DNA from: Pseudomonas viridiflava
GTDB taxonomy: Bacteria > Pseudomonadota > Gammaproteobacteria > Pseudomonadales > Pseudomonadaceae
Direction of reading: 5' to 3'
NCBI RefSeq assembly: GCF_001642795.1
Contig: NZ_LKEH01000046.1
Span: 24,230-60,428 of the forward strand
DNA length: 36,199 nt
The position numbers and the translations under genes were made by a program. How positions within the stretch are numbered: position 1 is the first letter of the stretch; each line of letters starts with the position of its first letter. The notes beneath the pieces are model-generated. The model had not been told where the DNA came from, did not search any database, and worked only from the letters and a program-made list of their open reading frames with translations. This document shows positions 27,204 to 35,063 of this stretch, one piece after another.

Positions 27204-27224
27204 TAGTACTCGTGATGTGTATTA
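27204..27224. promoter_or_regulatory. Second copy of the TAnTAC-N9-GTAnTA dyad, upstream of the receptor gene
   Basis: TAGTAC and GTATTA flank TCGTGATGT. The arms extend to ATTAGTAC/GTATTAAT with one G-T mismatch. On the minus strand TAATAT (27205-27200) is a possible receptor -10 box touching the dyad, so bound repressor would block it. The site is about 140 bp upstream of the receptor ATG. Confidence 0.55.
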
Positions 27225-27274
27225 ATTATGACCGCAGACGTCACGCCTTGATCTTTCTGCTTGCGCGTCGCTTG

Positions 27275-28087
27275 TCATAGCCTGACCCAGGCGGTGATCT
27301 GGTTCGGCCCCATGATCTGAACGCGGCTGGCCACTGCCTCGGCTTTCAAGCGATCTTCAAACGTTTCGAGGTATTCCGGGTCGGCGCTGACCCGCCCGAT
27401 GCTGATCAGGTGCGGGTACACGGTTTTCAGCGTTTCTGCGACCCAGTGGTACATGAATGAGTGCTCGCCTCCGCCAATGTGCCGTTGGCAGAAGAGCTCA
27501 GGCTGGGGCAGCCCGGCCTCTGAAAAGTGTTTGATCAGGTGTACCGCCGTACCGTGGTGAACTCCTCCCGTGTTAAAGGCCGCAGCGATCAGTTGCCCCG
27601 CATCGGTCAGCAAAGGAATATTTGGAAACGACTCCATCGGAATGTCCGACATGAACACCTCATGGAGCGCCAGCGTTCCTCCGTTCTTCACCAGGCTTGC
27701 CGCCTTGCGCAGAAAAGCGACCGGATCGCTCTGATGGATCATCACGTAGCGCCCCACGACGCAGTCGAAAGGTGACGCGCTCTGGAAGTCCTGAATATCA
27801 CAGACTTCAAACCTGACGTTTCTCAATCCCGCTTCCGCAGCCCTGAAGTTTGCAAGTTCGACGGCTTTCGGGCTGCGATCGATTCCCGTGACACTGCCTG
27901 TCGGTCCGACAAGCCTGCCCGCCAGCATGGCGACGTCGCCCGGCCCACTGCCGAGGTCCAGCACATGCATGCCTTCCTCCAGGCCACTTTCTATCAGCAG
28001 GCGTGTGGTGATGGGCGACAGAATGTTCGCCTGGAATTTAAGGCGCTCCAGTTCTGCTGAAGAATGACCTAACAGATAGTCGTTCAT
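27275..28087 (-). CDS. Class I SAM-dependent methyltransferase
   Basis: A 270-residue protein from the ATG at 28087, chosen because GGAGG lies 8 nt upstream; an ATG at 28132 is less likely. The Rossmann motif I is VLDLGSGPGDVA (42-53), followed by an acidic strand end GIDRSPKAVELA and FEVCDIQDF. The substrate cannot be deduced; the relatives are the Methyltransf_11/UbiE-like small-molecule group. It ends upstream of a terminator hairpin and is divergent from the SDR gene. Nothing links it clearly to the neighbouring uptake genes. Confidence 0.8.
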   Translation of the reverse strand: MNDYLLGHSSAELERLKFQANILSPITTRLLIESGLEEGMHVLDLGSGPGDVAMLAGRLVGPTGSVTGIDRSPKAVELANFRAAEAGLRNVRFEVCDIQDFQSASPFDCVVGRYVMIHQSDPVAFLRKAASLVKNGGTLALHEVFMSDIPMESFPNIPLLTDAGQLIAAAFNTGGVHHGTAVHLIKHFSEAGLPQPELFCQRHIGGGEHSFMYHWVAETLKTVYPHLISIGRVSADPEYLETFEDRLKAEAVASRVQIMGPNQITAWVRL

Positions 28088-28423
28088 GAGAGGAACCTCC
28101 GGCGGGTAGAAAACGTTGATCTGATTCAACACTGCCTGCGCTGTTGCAGATCGATCGTTTTTATCACCAACCAGAGCGTCGATTTATTAAGAAAACGCCA
28201 TGTGGCAGCCCTCTAATTGGCTGTCGTGTTCAGGCATCTGAAAGGTTTATCGGGTTAGCTTCGACAAGATCTGCACAGCAAGCCCATCGACGTCATCGAA
28301 ATGAAGGCGTCTACGTGCAGACTTTCAGTTCAGCGTGAATCAGCGGCATCGGTCCGATTCTCGGCGCGCAGAGTGTTGGCAAACTAGGGTTGTCGGTGCT
28401 GTTCTTTCGCAAGGAGAAGCATC
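28088..28423. promoter_or_regulatory. Divergent intergenic region (336 bp) between methyltransferase and SDR genes
   Basis: This gap should hold both promoters. I see two short dyads: GTTGA-N6-TCAAC (28115-28130), about 28 bp upstream of the methyltransferase ATG, and ATCGGTCCGAT (28348-28358), about 65 bp upstream of the SDR ATG. The second resembles GntR-type operators. No convincing -35/-10 pair was found. AAGGAG lies 7-8 nt before the SDR ATG. Confidence 0.4.
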
Positions 28424-29158
28424 ATGAACGACAAGCGAGTCCTTATAACGGCGGCGGGGCAGGGCATTGGTCTGGCCAGTGCCAAGGCGTTCGCGAACGC
28501 TGGTGCCGAGGTCATTGCGACCGACATCGATCTGGACAATCTGCAGGGCATTGAAGGCGTTGAAGCCATCCGGCTGGACGTGACCTCTGCGCAGGATATC
28601 CAGCGGGCCTGCGAGCGGATCGGCCCGGTAGACGTGCTGTTCAACTGCGCGGGATACGTGCACGCAGGAACGATTCTGGATTGCGACGAGGCCGCGTGGC
28701 AGCGCTCCATGGACCTCAATGTCACGGCCATGTACCGCATGATTCAGGCGTTTCTGCCAGGCATGCTTGCCCGTGGCGGCGGTTCGATCATCAACATGTC
28801 ATCCGTGGCTTCAAGCGTGAAGGGCGTGCCCAATCGCTTTGCCTACAGTGCCAGCAAGGCGGCGGTAATAGGGCTGACCAAGTCGGTGGCCACAGATTTC
28901 ATTGGGCAGGGCATTCGTTGCAATGCTATTTGTCCGGGTACGGTGGATTCGCCGTCGCTGCGCATGCGCATCGCTGCCCAGGCCGAGCAACAAGGTGTTT
29001 CCGAGGCTCAGGTCTATCAACAGTTCGTCGACCGCCAGCCCATGGGGCGCATCGGCAGCGTCGAGGAAATCGCGCAACTGGTCCTTTACCTGGGCTCTGA
29101 CGCGTCTTCATACACCTCAGGTGCGGTGCACGTCATTGATGGCGGCATGAGCGTCTGA
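28424..29158 (+). CDS. Short-chain dehydrogenase, probable 2-keto-3-deoxy-L-fuconate dehydrogenase
   Basis: A 244-residue classical SDR. The cofactor loop is TAAGQGIG (9-16); Asp34 and Asp36 at the second strand suggest NAD over NADP. NCAG (74-77) and the catalytic set Ser127, Tyr141 and Lys145 (YSASK) are intact. Overall it resembles the BDH2/DHRS6-like group that includes the Xanthomonas enzyme oxidising 2-keto-3-deoxy-L-fuconate to the 2,4-diketo acid. The next gene encodes the hydrolase that would act on this product. Another hydroxy-acid substrate is possible. Confidence 0.75.
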   Translation: MNDKRVLITAAGQGIGLASAKAFANAGAEVIATDIDLDNLQGIEGVEAIRLDVTSAQDIQRACERIGPVDVLFNCAGYVHAGTILDCDEAAWQRSMDLNVTAMYRMIQAFLPGMLARGGGSIINMSSVASSVKGVPNRFAYSASKAAVIGLTKSVATDFIGQGIRCNAICPGTVDSPSLRMRIAAQAEQQGVSEAQVYQQFVDRQPMGRIGSVEEIAQLVLYLGSDASSYTSGAVHVIDGGMSV

Positions 29159-29196
29159 CCCCGGTTTGCATGTTCGACAGACAACAGGAGAACCCG

Positions 29197-30045
29197 ATGA
29201 AACTGCTACGTTACGGAGAAAAAGGCGCGGAAAAACCCGGCCTGCTGGACGCTGACAATCAGATTCGTGACCTGTCCGGTCATGTCAAAGACATTGCGGG
29301 CGATGTACTGACGCCGGCCGGCCTTGCCGCCCTGGCAACCATCAATCCCGTCAGCCTGCCGCTGGTCACAGGTCAGCCACGCATCGGCGCTTGCGTCGGG
29401 CAGGTAGGCAAGTTCGTGTGCATCGGCCTTAACTACGCCGACCATGCGGCTGAATCCAACATGGAAGTGCCCAAGGAGCCGGTCATCTTCAACAAATGGA
29501 CCAGCGCCATCTGCGGCCCGAATGACAACGTCGAGATTCCGCGAGGCTCGGTCAAGACCGACTGGGAAGTGGAGCTGGGCGTGGTGATCGGCAAAGGCGG
29601 GCGCAATATCGACGAAGCCAATGCCATGGAGCATGTGGCAGGTTATTGCGTGATCAATGACGTGTCCGAACGCGAATGGCAACTGGAGCGCGGCGGCACC
29701 TGGGACAAGGGCAAGGGGTTCGACACGTTCGGTCCGCTCGGCCCCTGGCTGGTGACTCGCGACGAGATCGCCGATCCGCATTCGCTGGACCTGTGGCTGG
29801 AAGTCGATGGCCATCGCTATCAGAACGGCAACACCCGCACGCTGGTCTTCACCATACCGCAATTGATCGCTTACCTGAGCCGCTGCATGAGCCTGCAGCC
29901 GGGCGACGTGATCTCAACCGGCACACCGCCCGGTGTGGGCCTTGGCGTGAAGCCCGAGCCGGTCTTTCTCAAGGCAGGCCAGCGCATCCGCCTCGGGATC
30001 GCCGGACTGGGTGAGCAGAATCAGTTGACCGTGCAGGCTGACTGA
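29197..30045 (+). CDS. Fumarylacetoacetate hydrolase family protein, probable 2,4-diketo-3-deoxy-L-fuconate hydrolase
   Basis: A 282-residue FAH-family protein from the ATG at 29197, preceded by CAGGAGAAC. Metal-binding acids are visible in DWEVELG (Glu124, Glu126) and INDVSERE (Asp155), along with GLNYADHAAE, WTSAICGPND and GDVISTGTPPGVG. The family cleaves or hydrates beta-diketo acids. Next to this SDR the best reading is hydrolysis of 2,4-diketo-3-deoxy-L-fuconate to pyruvate and lactate, ending the non-phosphorylative 6-deoxyhexose route. The first enzymes of that route are not in the window. Confidence 0.77.
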   Translation: MKLLRYGEKGAEKPGLLDADNQIRDLSGHVKDIAGDVLTPAGLAALATINPVSLPLVTGQPRIGACVGQVGKFVCIGLNYADHAAESNMEVPKEPVIFNKWTSAICGPNDNVEIPRGSVKTDWEVELGVVIGKGGRNIDEANAMEHVAGYCVINDVSEREWQLERGGTWDKGKGFDTFGPLGPWLVTRDEIADPHSLDLWLEVDGHRYQNGNTRTLVFTIPQLIAYLSRCMSLQPGDVISTGTPPGVGLGVKPEPVFLKAGQRIRLGIAGLGEQNQLTVQAD

Positions 30046-30094
30046 TCGCATTTCTTCAGCCAGCGCGTAACTGACTGAAGACATTCTGCTTATC

Positions 30095-30179
30095 GTGGGA
30101 GGCGGCTTGCCGGCGATGCGTTTTTTCAGGCGTGCATCCCAGACCGAACTGACGCCATCGCCGGCAAGCCGCCTTCCAC
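30095..30179. repeat. REPIN: inverted pair of Pseudomonas REP sequences
   Basis: A 24-base REP unit at 30095-30118 (GTGGGAGGCGGCTTGCCGGC plus GATG) faces an inverted copy at 30156-30179 with one mismatch. This is the paired layout of REPINs, non-autonomous elements mobilised by RAYT transposases encoded elsewhere. Each unit can itself form a hairpin (GGCGGCTTGCCGGC region). It lies between the convergent FAH and esterase genes and may protect or end their transcripts; no separate terminator with a T tract was seen. Confidence 0.85.
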
Positions 30180-30213
30180 AGTCCGAAGAACTGTCAGGCG
30201 GCTTGTGTAGGCA

Positions 30214-31032
30214 TCACTCAGCCAGAAACGCCAACAGGTCTTCGTTGAGCTGCTGCCCGTGGGTGACCGCGAAACCATGCGGCGCGCCGGAGTAAACCTT
30301 CAATTCAGCACCCTTGATCATCTCGGCAGCCAATTTGCCGGTCGCTTCGAACGGCACGATCTGGTCGCCGTCGCCATGAATGACCAGCGTCGGTACGTCG
30401 ATCTTTGCCATGTCGGGACGGAAGTCGGTTTCCGAGAACGCGGTCACACAGTCCACGGTGCCCTTGAGCGAAGCCAACAGCGCGATGTTCAGTGTCTGGG
30501 TCATCACGCCGTCAGAGACGGTCTGGCCCTGATTGGTGCCATAGAACGGGGTGGCGAAGTCGGCGATGAATTGTGCACGGTCCTTCAGCAGGCCTGCCTT
30601 GATGCCATCAAAAACGGACTTGTCCACGCCTTGCGGGTGGTCATCGCTTTTCATGAAAAACGGTGTCACCGCGCCCAGCAGCGCCAGTTTGGCGACACGC
30701 TCGGTGCCGTGGCGAGCGATGTAACGTGTCACGTCACCGCCACCCATGGAGAAGCCCACCAGCGTCACGTCACGCAGGTCCAGGTGTTGAATCAGCGCAG
30801 CGATGTCATCGGCGAAGGTGTCATAGTCGTAGCCGGTCCACGGCTGGTCTGAGCGGCCGAACCCGCGACGGTCGAACGCGATGGTGCGATAGCCACGGCT
30901 GCTCAGGTATTCCATCTGGTATTCCCACATGTCCGCGTCCAGCGGCCAGCCATGACTGAAGAGCACTGGCTTGCCCGTTCCCCAGTCCTTGAAATAGATC
31001 TCGGTGCCGTCTTTTGTCTTGAAAGTGCTCAT
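30214..31032 (-). CDS. Alpha/beta hydrolase, arylesterase / non-haem perhydrolase
   Basis: A 272-residue protein from the ATG at 31032, closely resembling the P. fluorescens arylesterase/perhydrolase I recall (MSTFKTKDG start, identical length). The catalytic triad is Ser95 in GFSMGG, Asp in VIHGDGDQIVP (about 223) and His in APHGFAVTH (about 252). The HGWPLDADMW loop forms the oxyanion region. Such enzymes hydrolyse aryl or lactone esters and form peracids from peroxide. It is cytoplasmic, without a signal peptide, and is divergent from the DoxX-like gene. Confidence 0.88.
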   Translation of the reverse strand: MSTFKTKDGTEIYFKDWGTGKPVLFSHGWPLDADMWEYQMEYLSSRGYRTIAFDRRGFGRSDQPWTGYDYDTFADDIAALIQHLDLRDVTLVGFSMGGGDVTRYIARHGTERVAKLALLGAVTPFFMKSDDHPQGVDKSVFDGIKAGLLKDRAQFIADFATPFYGTNQGQTVSDGVMTQTLNIALLASLKGTVDCVTAFSETDFRPDMAKIDVPTLVIHGDGDQIVPFEATGKLAAEMIKGAELKVYSGAPHGFAVTHGQQLNEDLLAFLAE

Positions 31033-31235
31033 GCAGTTCTCTCTCTCGTGTCGGGTTGATCGGGCTGGCGCAGTTGTCCGGGCGCACTGCAGCAGTATCG
31101 ATCCAGTCCGCCCGCAGAAATTGCGTGTATGTGCCCATCTGCCTGTCCGTGAACTCGGCACATCAAAACAATTTCCTGCAACCGGCTCGCCGCATAATCC
31201 TGCCAAAGCCCAGCCTGCCCGAGAGATCCTAGACC

Positions 31236-31670
31236 ATGCTGTCCAACGCATCGCACCTTCAGTCCGGCGTGTCGCCGAAACGCGCTCAAACCCTTATTGG
31301 CTGGGGGCTGTTGTTCATGCGCGTCAGCGTCTCGCTGCTGTTACTGCACGTGCACGGCCTGCCGAAGCTGATGCACTGGAGCGTGGAAGTGCAGCGCATC
31401 GAGGACCCGTTCGGCCTCGGCGGCACCCTGACGCTGGGGCTGGCAGTGTTTGCCGAAGTGATCTGCCCGGTGCTTCTGATTCTGGGTGTGTGGGCGCGGC
31501 TGGCGTGTCTGCCGATTCTGGCCGTATTGGCTGTGGCGGTCCTCTTCGTTCACCCCGAATGGTCACTCGAGCAGGGCCAGTTCGCCTGGCTGCTGATGAT
31601 CCTGTTCGCCGGGCTGGCAATCACCGGTCCCGGCCCGTTGGTGATTGGCAAGGCACTGCATAAGCGTTAA
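31236..31670 (+). CDS. DoxX-like inner-membrane protein
   Basis: A 144-residue protein with four hydrophobic helices, the DoxX/YphA-type arrangement: LLFMRVSVSLLLLHVHGLPKL, LGLAVFAEVICPVLLILGV, LACLPILAVLAVAVLFV and AWLLMILFAGLAITGPG. The GLPKLMHW and FAEVICPVLLILG segments are typical. Function is poorly defined; family members link to redox stress or small-molecule turnover. It diverges from the esterase with a 203-bp gap where no clear promoter was recognised. Confidence 0.78.
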   Translation: MLSNASHLQSGVSPKRAQTLIGWGLLFMRVSVSLLLLHVHGLPKLMHWSVEVQRIEDPFGLGGTLTLGLAVFAEVICPVLLILGVWARLACLPILAVLAVAVLFVHPEWSLEQGQFAWLLMILFAGLAITGPGPLVIGKALHKR

Positions 31671-31722
31671 CCGGCAAAGGGCCATCTGAAACATCGGCTC
31701 ATCTATTTCCCGGGTCGAAACC

Positions 31723-31749
31723 GAACTTGCCACGCAAACAGGAATCAGT
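31723..31749 (+). promoter_or_regulatory. Possible AlgU (sigma-22/RpoE-like) promoter for the MscS gene
   Basis: GAACTT (31723-31728), a 16-bp spacer and TCAGT (31745-31749) match the GAACTT-N16/17-TCTGA pattern at 6/6 and 3/5. It lies about 45 bp before the GTG start of the channel gene. AlgU responds to envelope and osmotic stress, which suits a mechanosensitive channel; this is inference. Confidence 0.4.
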
Positions 31750-31794
31750 TCCTTGGGGCTGAAGCCCTGCCTGTCCATTGAAGGAGTAAACTGC

Positions 31795-34062
31795 GTGGCG
31801 TCTCAGCTGAAAACCTTGATCCTTACGGGGCTGCTGTTGTTCGCGGGCAGCTTCCATGTTCAAGCGGCGGATGTGCCTGCGTTGCCGATGAGTGCCGCAG
31901 TCCCCGCCGACGACAAGGCCGCCGAAAAACCTGACAGCAAGGCGGCTGACAAAGCCGATGCCAAGGCTTCAGACAAAACCGACGCCAAGGCGGCAGATGG
32001 AGCAGACACCGCAGCCACTGAACCCGCAGCCGAGCTGCTCGTGCAGGGCGGCTTGCTGGGGGCGATCAGCACCAGCATTGATGACGTGCAGGACAAGCTC
32101 AACCTCGACGAGAACCTGCTGGACGCATGGCAACTGCGTGCCGATCGGGCGGCCGACGAGCTCGAAAAACTGGTCAACAAACGCACCACGCGTTCACCGT
32201 GGAGTGTTGTCGGCGACTTCCTGATTCTGTCTTTCGTCTGGATAGGCGCTTTTGCGGTCCTGACCACCGTAGGACGTTTCATCGCCGTCCGGCTGTGTCG
32301 GACGGCGTTCCTGAGTGTGCGTCAGCGCAGTCAGGCGCTGCTCAAGTATGTCCTGCCGTTTACGCTGCCCGCGATCATCTGTCTGCCGCTGACCCTCTAC
32401 GTCAGTCACTTCATGCCTTCCTCGGTCGGTCGGGCGCTGGCGCTGTGTTTCGCCTACGCCACCAGCAGCGGCATTGTCTCGACCTCGGTGTTGCTGTGCG
32501 TGATCGTGATGTTCAACTCCGGGCACAAGCGTGCCGCGGTACGCATGATCCGCCGCTATGCGCCGAGGCCCTTGTTCGTGGTCGGCTTTCTGGCCGCGCT
32601 CAGCGATGCACTGACCAGCCCGCAGATTGCCCGTCAGTTGGGTAGCAACGTGACCACCAGCGTCGCGGTGTTTACCGGTCTGTTTGCCTCGGTCGTGTTC
32701 TGTATGCTGATCATCAAGGTGCGGCGCCCGGTGGCCCACCTGATTCGTAACCGTTCGTTGAGCAGTCGTCTGCAGCGTCCGGCCTTGCAGCAGTCGCTTA
32801 AAATCTTCTCGAACCTGTGGCACCTGCCCATCCTGCTGATGATCCTGGTGTCGGCCATCAACCTGATCGGTGCTGGCGAAGACAGTCAGGAAGCGCTGCG
32901 TTGCGCGTTGTTCACCACCATTCTGCTGATTGCCACGGTGTTCATGAGCACCGTTTTCCAGCACCTGTTCAAGCCCGCTGAAGAGCTCGGGCGTGGCGGA
33001 CACGTTTACAAGGCGCGTCTGTTGAGCCTGTTGTATGCGGTGGTGCGCATCGCGCTGGCGATCACGTTTATCGAAGTATTGGGTCGGATCTGGGGCTTCT
33101 CGATGTTCGAGTTCGCCCAGCGCAATACGCTCGGCCGGGTCATCAGTGAATCGTTGAGCAGTATTGGTCTGATTTTCCTGGTGACCTGGCTGTTGTGGGT
33201 GGTGCTGGACACGGCGATTCAGGAAGCCCTCAAGCCGCCGATCAATCATCGCAGCGGTCGTCAGCCGAGCACGCGGGTCAAGACCATCCTGCCGCTGCTG
33301 CGCAACGCCGTGAAGATCGTGCTGGTGGTGATCTGCGCGATCACCACCATGGCCAATCTGGGCATCAACGTCGCGCCGCTGCTGGCCGGTGCCGGTGTGG
33401 TCGGTCTGGCAATCGGTTTCGGTTCGCAGCAACTGGTGCAGGACGTGATCACCGGCCTTTTCATTATTGTGGAAGACACCTTTTCCATCGGCGACTGGGT
33501 GGTGCTCAGCACCGGACATTCCGGCACTGTCGAGAGCCTGACCATTCGCACCGTGCGCCTGCGTGATGGCAAGGGTTTCGTGCACTCGGTGCCGTTCGGG
33601 CAGATCAAGGCCGTCACCAACCAGTCCCGCCAGTTTGCCTACGCGTTCTTCTCGGTGCAGTTCACCTACGACTCGGACATCGATGACGCGCTGTCGCTGA
33701 TCCGTGAAGTCGGGCACTCGATCACCGAAGACGTTCTGCTCAAGAACAACCTGCAAGGTCCTCTGGAAGTGTTCGGTGTGGATCGCATGGACCTCAACGG
33801 CGTGGTCCTCACCGCGCAGTTCCGCACCTCTTCCGGTGGGCAATACGCAGTCGGGCGTGCCTTCAACGAGCGGCTCAAGCGGCTTGTGGATAAACACCCG
33901 AGCGTACGCTTCGCCCAGACTTATCCACAGATGGTGATGAGCCCTGGCATCGCAGGGCCTCAGGCGGGTACCGAAGCCGAGGGGCCGCCAGCGCCATCGG
34001 CGTCGCCAGCACCGCTGAGCCTGCCCAAGGGCGGCGGTGCGCCCGGTACGGCAGCCACTTGA
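31795..34062 (+). CDS. Large MscS-family mechanosensitive channel (YbiO/YbdG-like)
   Basis: A 755-residue protein starting at GTG 31795, preceded by AAGGAG with 8-nt spacing. A signal peptide (cleavage near FHVQA, residue 24) precedes a periplasmic Ala/Lys/Asp-rich repeat tract (about 39-77), then many transmembrane segments. The MscS core has the pore helix APLLAGAGVVGLAIGFGSQ (about 528-550), GLFIIVEDTFSIGDWV and the beta domain. A Pro/Ala/Gly-rich tail ends the protein. It should release solutes on hypo-osmotic shock. It stands alone between DoxX and the epimerase pair. Confidence 0.87.
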   Translation: MASQLKTLILTGLLLFAGSFHVQAADVPALPMSAAVPADDKAAEKPDSKAADKADAKASDKTDAKAADGADTAATEPAAELLVQGGLLGAISTSIDDVQDKLNLDENLLDAWQLRADRAADELEKLVNKRTTRSPWSVVGDFLILSFVWIGAFAVLTTVGRFIAVRLCRTAFLSVRQRSQALLKYVLPFTLPAIICLPLTLYVSHFMPSSVGRALALCFAYATSSGIVSTSVLLCVIVMFNSGHKRAAVRMIRRYAPRPLFVVGFLAALSDALTSPQIARQLGSNVTTSVAVFTGLFASVVFCMLIIKVRRPVAHLIRNRSLSSRLQRPALQQSLKIFSNLWHLPILLMILVSAINLIGAGEDSQEALRCALFTTILLIATVFMSTVFQHLFKPAEELGRGGHVYKARLLSLLYAVVRIALAITFIEVLGRIWGFSMFEFAQRNTLGRVISESLSSIGLIFLVTWLLWVVLDTAIQEALKPPINHRSGRQPSTRVKTILPLLRNAVKIVLVVICAITTMANLGINVAPLLAGAGVVGLAIGFGSQQLVQDVITGLFIIVEDTFSIGDWVVLSTGHSGTVESLTIRTVRLRDGKGFVHSVPFGQIKAVTNQSRQFAYAFFSVQFTYDSDIDDALSLIREVGHSITEDVLLKNNLQGPLEVFGVDRMDLNGVVLTAQFRTSSGGQYAVGRAFNERLKRLVDKHPSVRFAQTYPQMVMSPGIAGPQAGTEAEGPPAPSASPAPLSLPKGGGAPGTAAT

Positions 34063-34178
34063 CGCGTCATTAACCCGCCAGGCTGCGCAACTGTTGGGGG
34101 TTGGCGGCCAACGTGTTATGTTTGCAGGCGTTTTTCATTTATCTATTTGATGATTCTGATACCGAGCCTGCTGACTCT

Positions 34179-35063
34179 ATGCGAATGCGCCTTATGCTGT
34201 TGGGCGGCGGGAATGCCCTCGGGCAGGCGTTGATTCGTCTGGGTGCCGAGGAAGACATTGGCTTCCTTGCGCCGCGTCCACCGCAAGACGGTTGGGACGC
34301 AGCGAGCCTGACGCAACTGCTCGATGACACCCGTCCCGATGCCTTGATCAACCTTGCTTACTACTTCGACTGGTTTCAGGCGGAGACGGTAAGCGAAGCG
34401 CGTCTGACCCGCCAGGAACGCTCTGTCGAGCGGCTGGCCGAATTGTGTCAGCACCACAACATCACGCTGGTCCAGCCTTCCAGCTATCGAGTCTTCGATG
34501 GCTCGCGCGCGACTGCCTACAGCGAAAAGGACGAGCCCGTGCCGCTTGGCCTGCGTGGTCAGGCGCTGTGGCGTATTGAGCAGAGCGTTCGTGCAACCTG
34601 TCCGCAACACGTGCTGGTCCGTTTCGGCTGGCTGCTGGATGACAGCGCCGATGGCGTGCTGGGTCGTTTCCTGTCGAGTGCCGAGAAACCCCAGGAGTTG
34701 CTGCTGGCCGATGACCGTCGCGGTAATCCGACGCCGGTCGACGATGCGGCCCGCGTGCTGATTTCGGTGCTCAAGCAACTCGACTGCGAAGCGCCGCTGT
34801 GGGGCACCTACCACTACGCTGGTCACGAGGCCACCACGCCACTGGCGCTGGGGCAGGCGGTGCTGACCGAGGCGCGTCTGCTGCATCCGCTGGCCGTCGA
34901 GTCACCCACCGCGCAGGCCCACGCCGCACGCCCCGACGCGGGCGAAGAGCCGCAGCACGCCGTGCTGGCCTGCAAGAAAATTCTCCATACCTTCGGTATC
35001 AAGCCCCGTGCCTGGCGCGCCGGCCTGCCGAGCCTGCTGGACCGGTATTACCGACATGTCTGA
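34179..35063 (+). CDS. RmlD-like sugar-nucleotide reductase / NAD(P)-binding protein
   Basis: A protein of about 294 residues from the ATG at 34179 (34185 is also possible; no strong Shine-Dalgarno decides). It begins MRMRLMLLGGGNALGQALIRL, a degenerate GxxGxxG Rossmann motif, and shows ALINLAYYFDW and VQPSSYRVFDGS as in dTDP-4-dehydrorhamnose reductases. The active-site YxxxK is not obvious (LRGQALWRIEQ stands where it is expected), so it may be catalytically altered. It overlaps the next gene by 8 bp. I recall a similar gene pair in P. aeruginosa, function undefined. Confidence 0.72.
   Translation: MRMRLMLLGGGNALGQALIRLGAEEDIGFLAPRPPQDGWDAASLTQLLDDTRPDALINLAYYFDWFQAETVSEARLTRQERSVERLAELCQHHNITLVQPSSYRVFDGSRATAYSEKDEPVPLGLRGQALWRIEQSVRATCPQHVLVRFGWLLDDSADGVLGRFLSSAEKPQELLLADDRRGNPTPVDDAARVLISVLKQLDCEAPLWGTYHYAGHEATTPLALGQAVLTEARLLHPLAVESPTAQAHAARPDAGEEPQHAVLACKKILHTFGIKPRAWRAGLPSLLDRYYRHV

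Noticed and set aside
30054..30080. CTTCAGCCAG...CTGACTGAAG hairpin after the FAH gene as a terminator
   Set aside because: The stem has a mismatch and no T tract follows; the neighbouring REPIN is the stronger structure.
31033..31235. A sigma-54 promoter between esterase and DoxX genes (TTGGCAGGATTATGC on the minus strand)
   Set aside because: The GG-to-GC spacing is one base short of the sigma-54 requirement.
32194..33897. A 567-codon open frame antisense to the MscS gene
   Set aside because: Its composition (His, Gln, Arg, Asp rich) is typical of antisense shadows in GC-rich genes, and the sense frame has clear MscS motifs.
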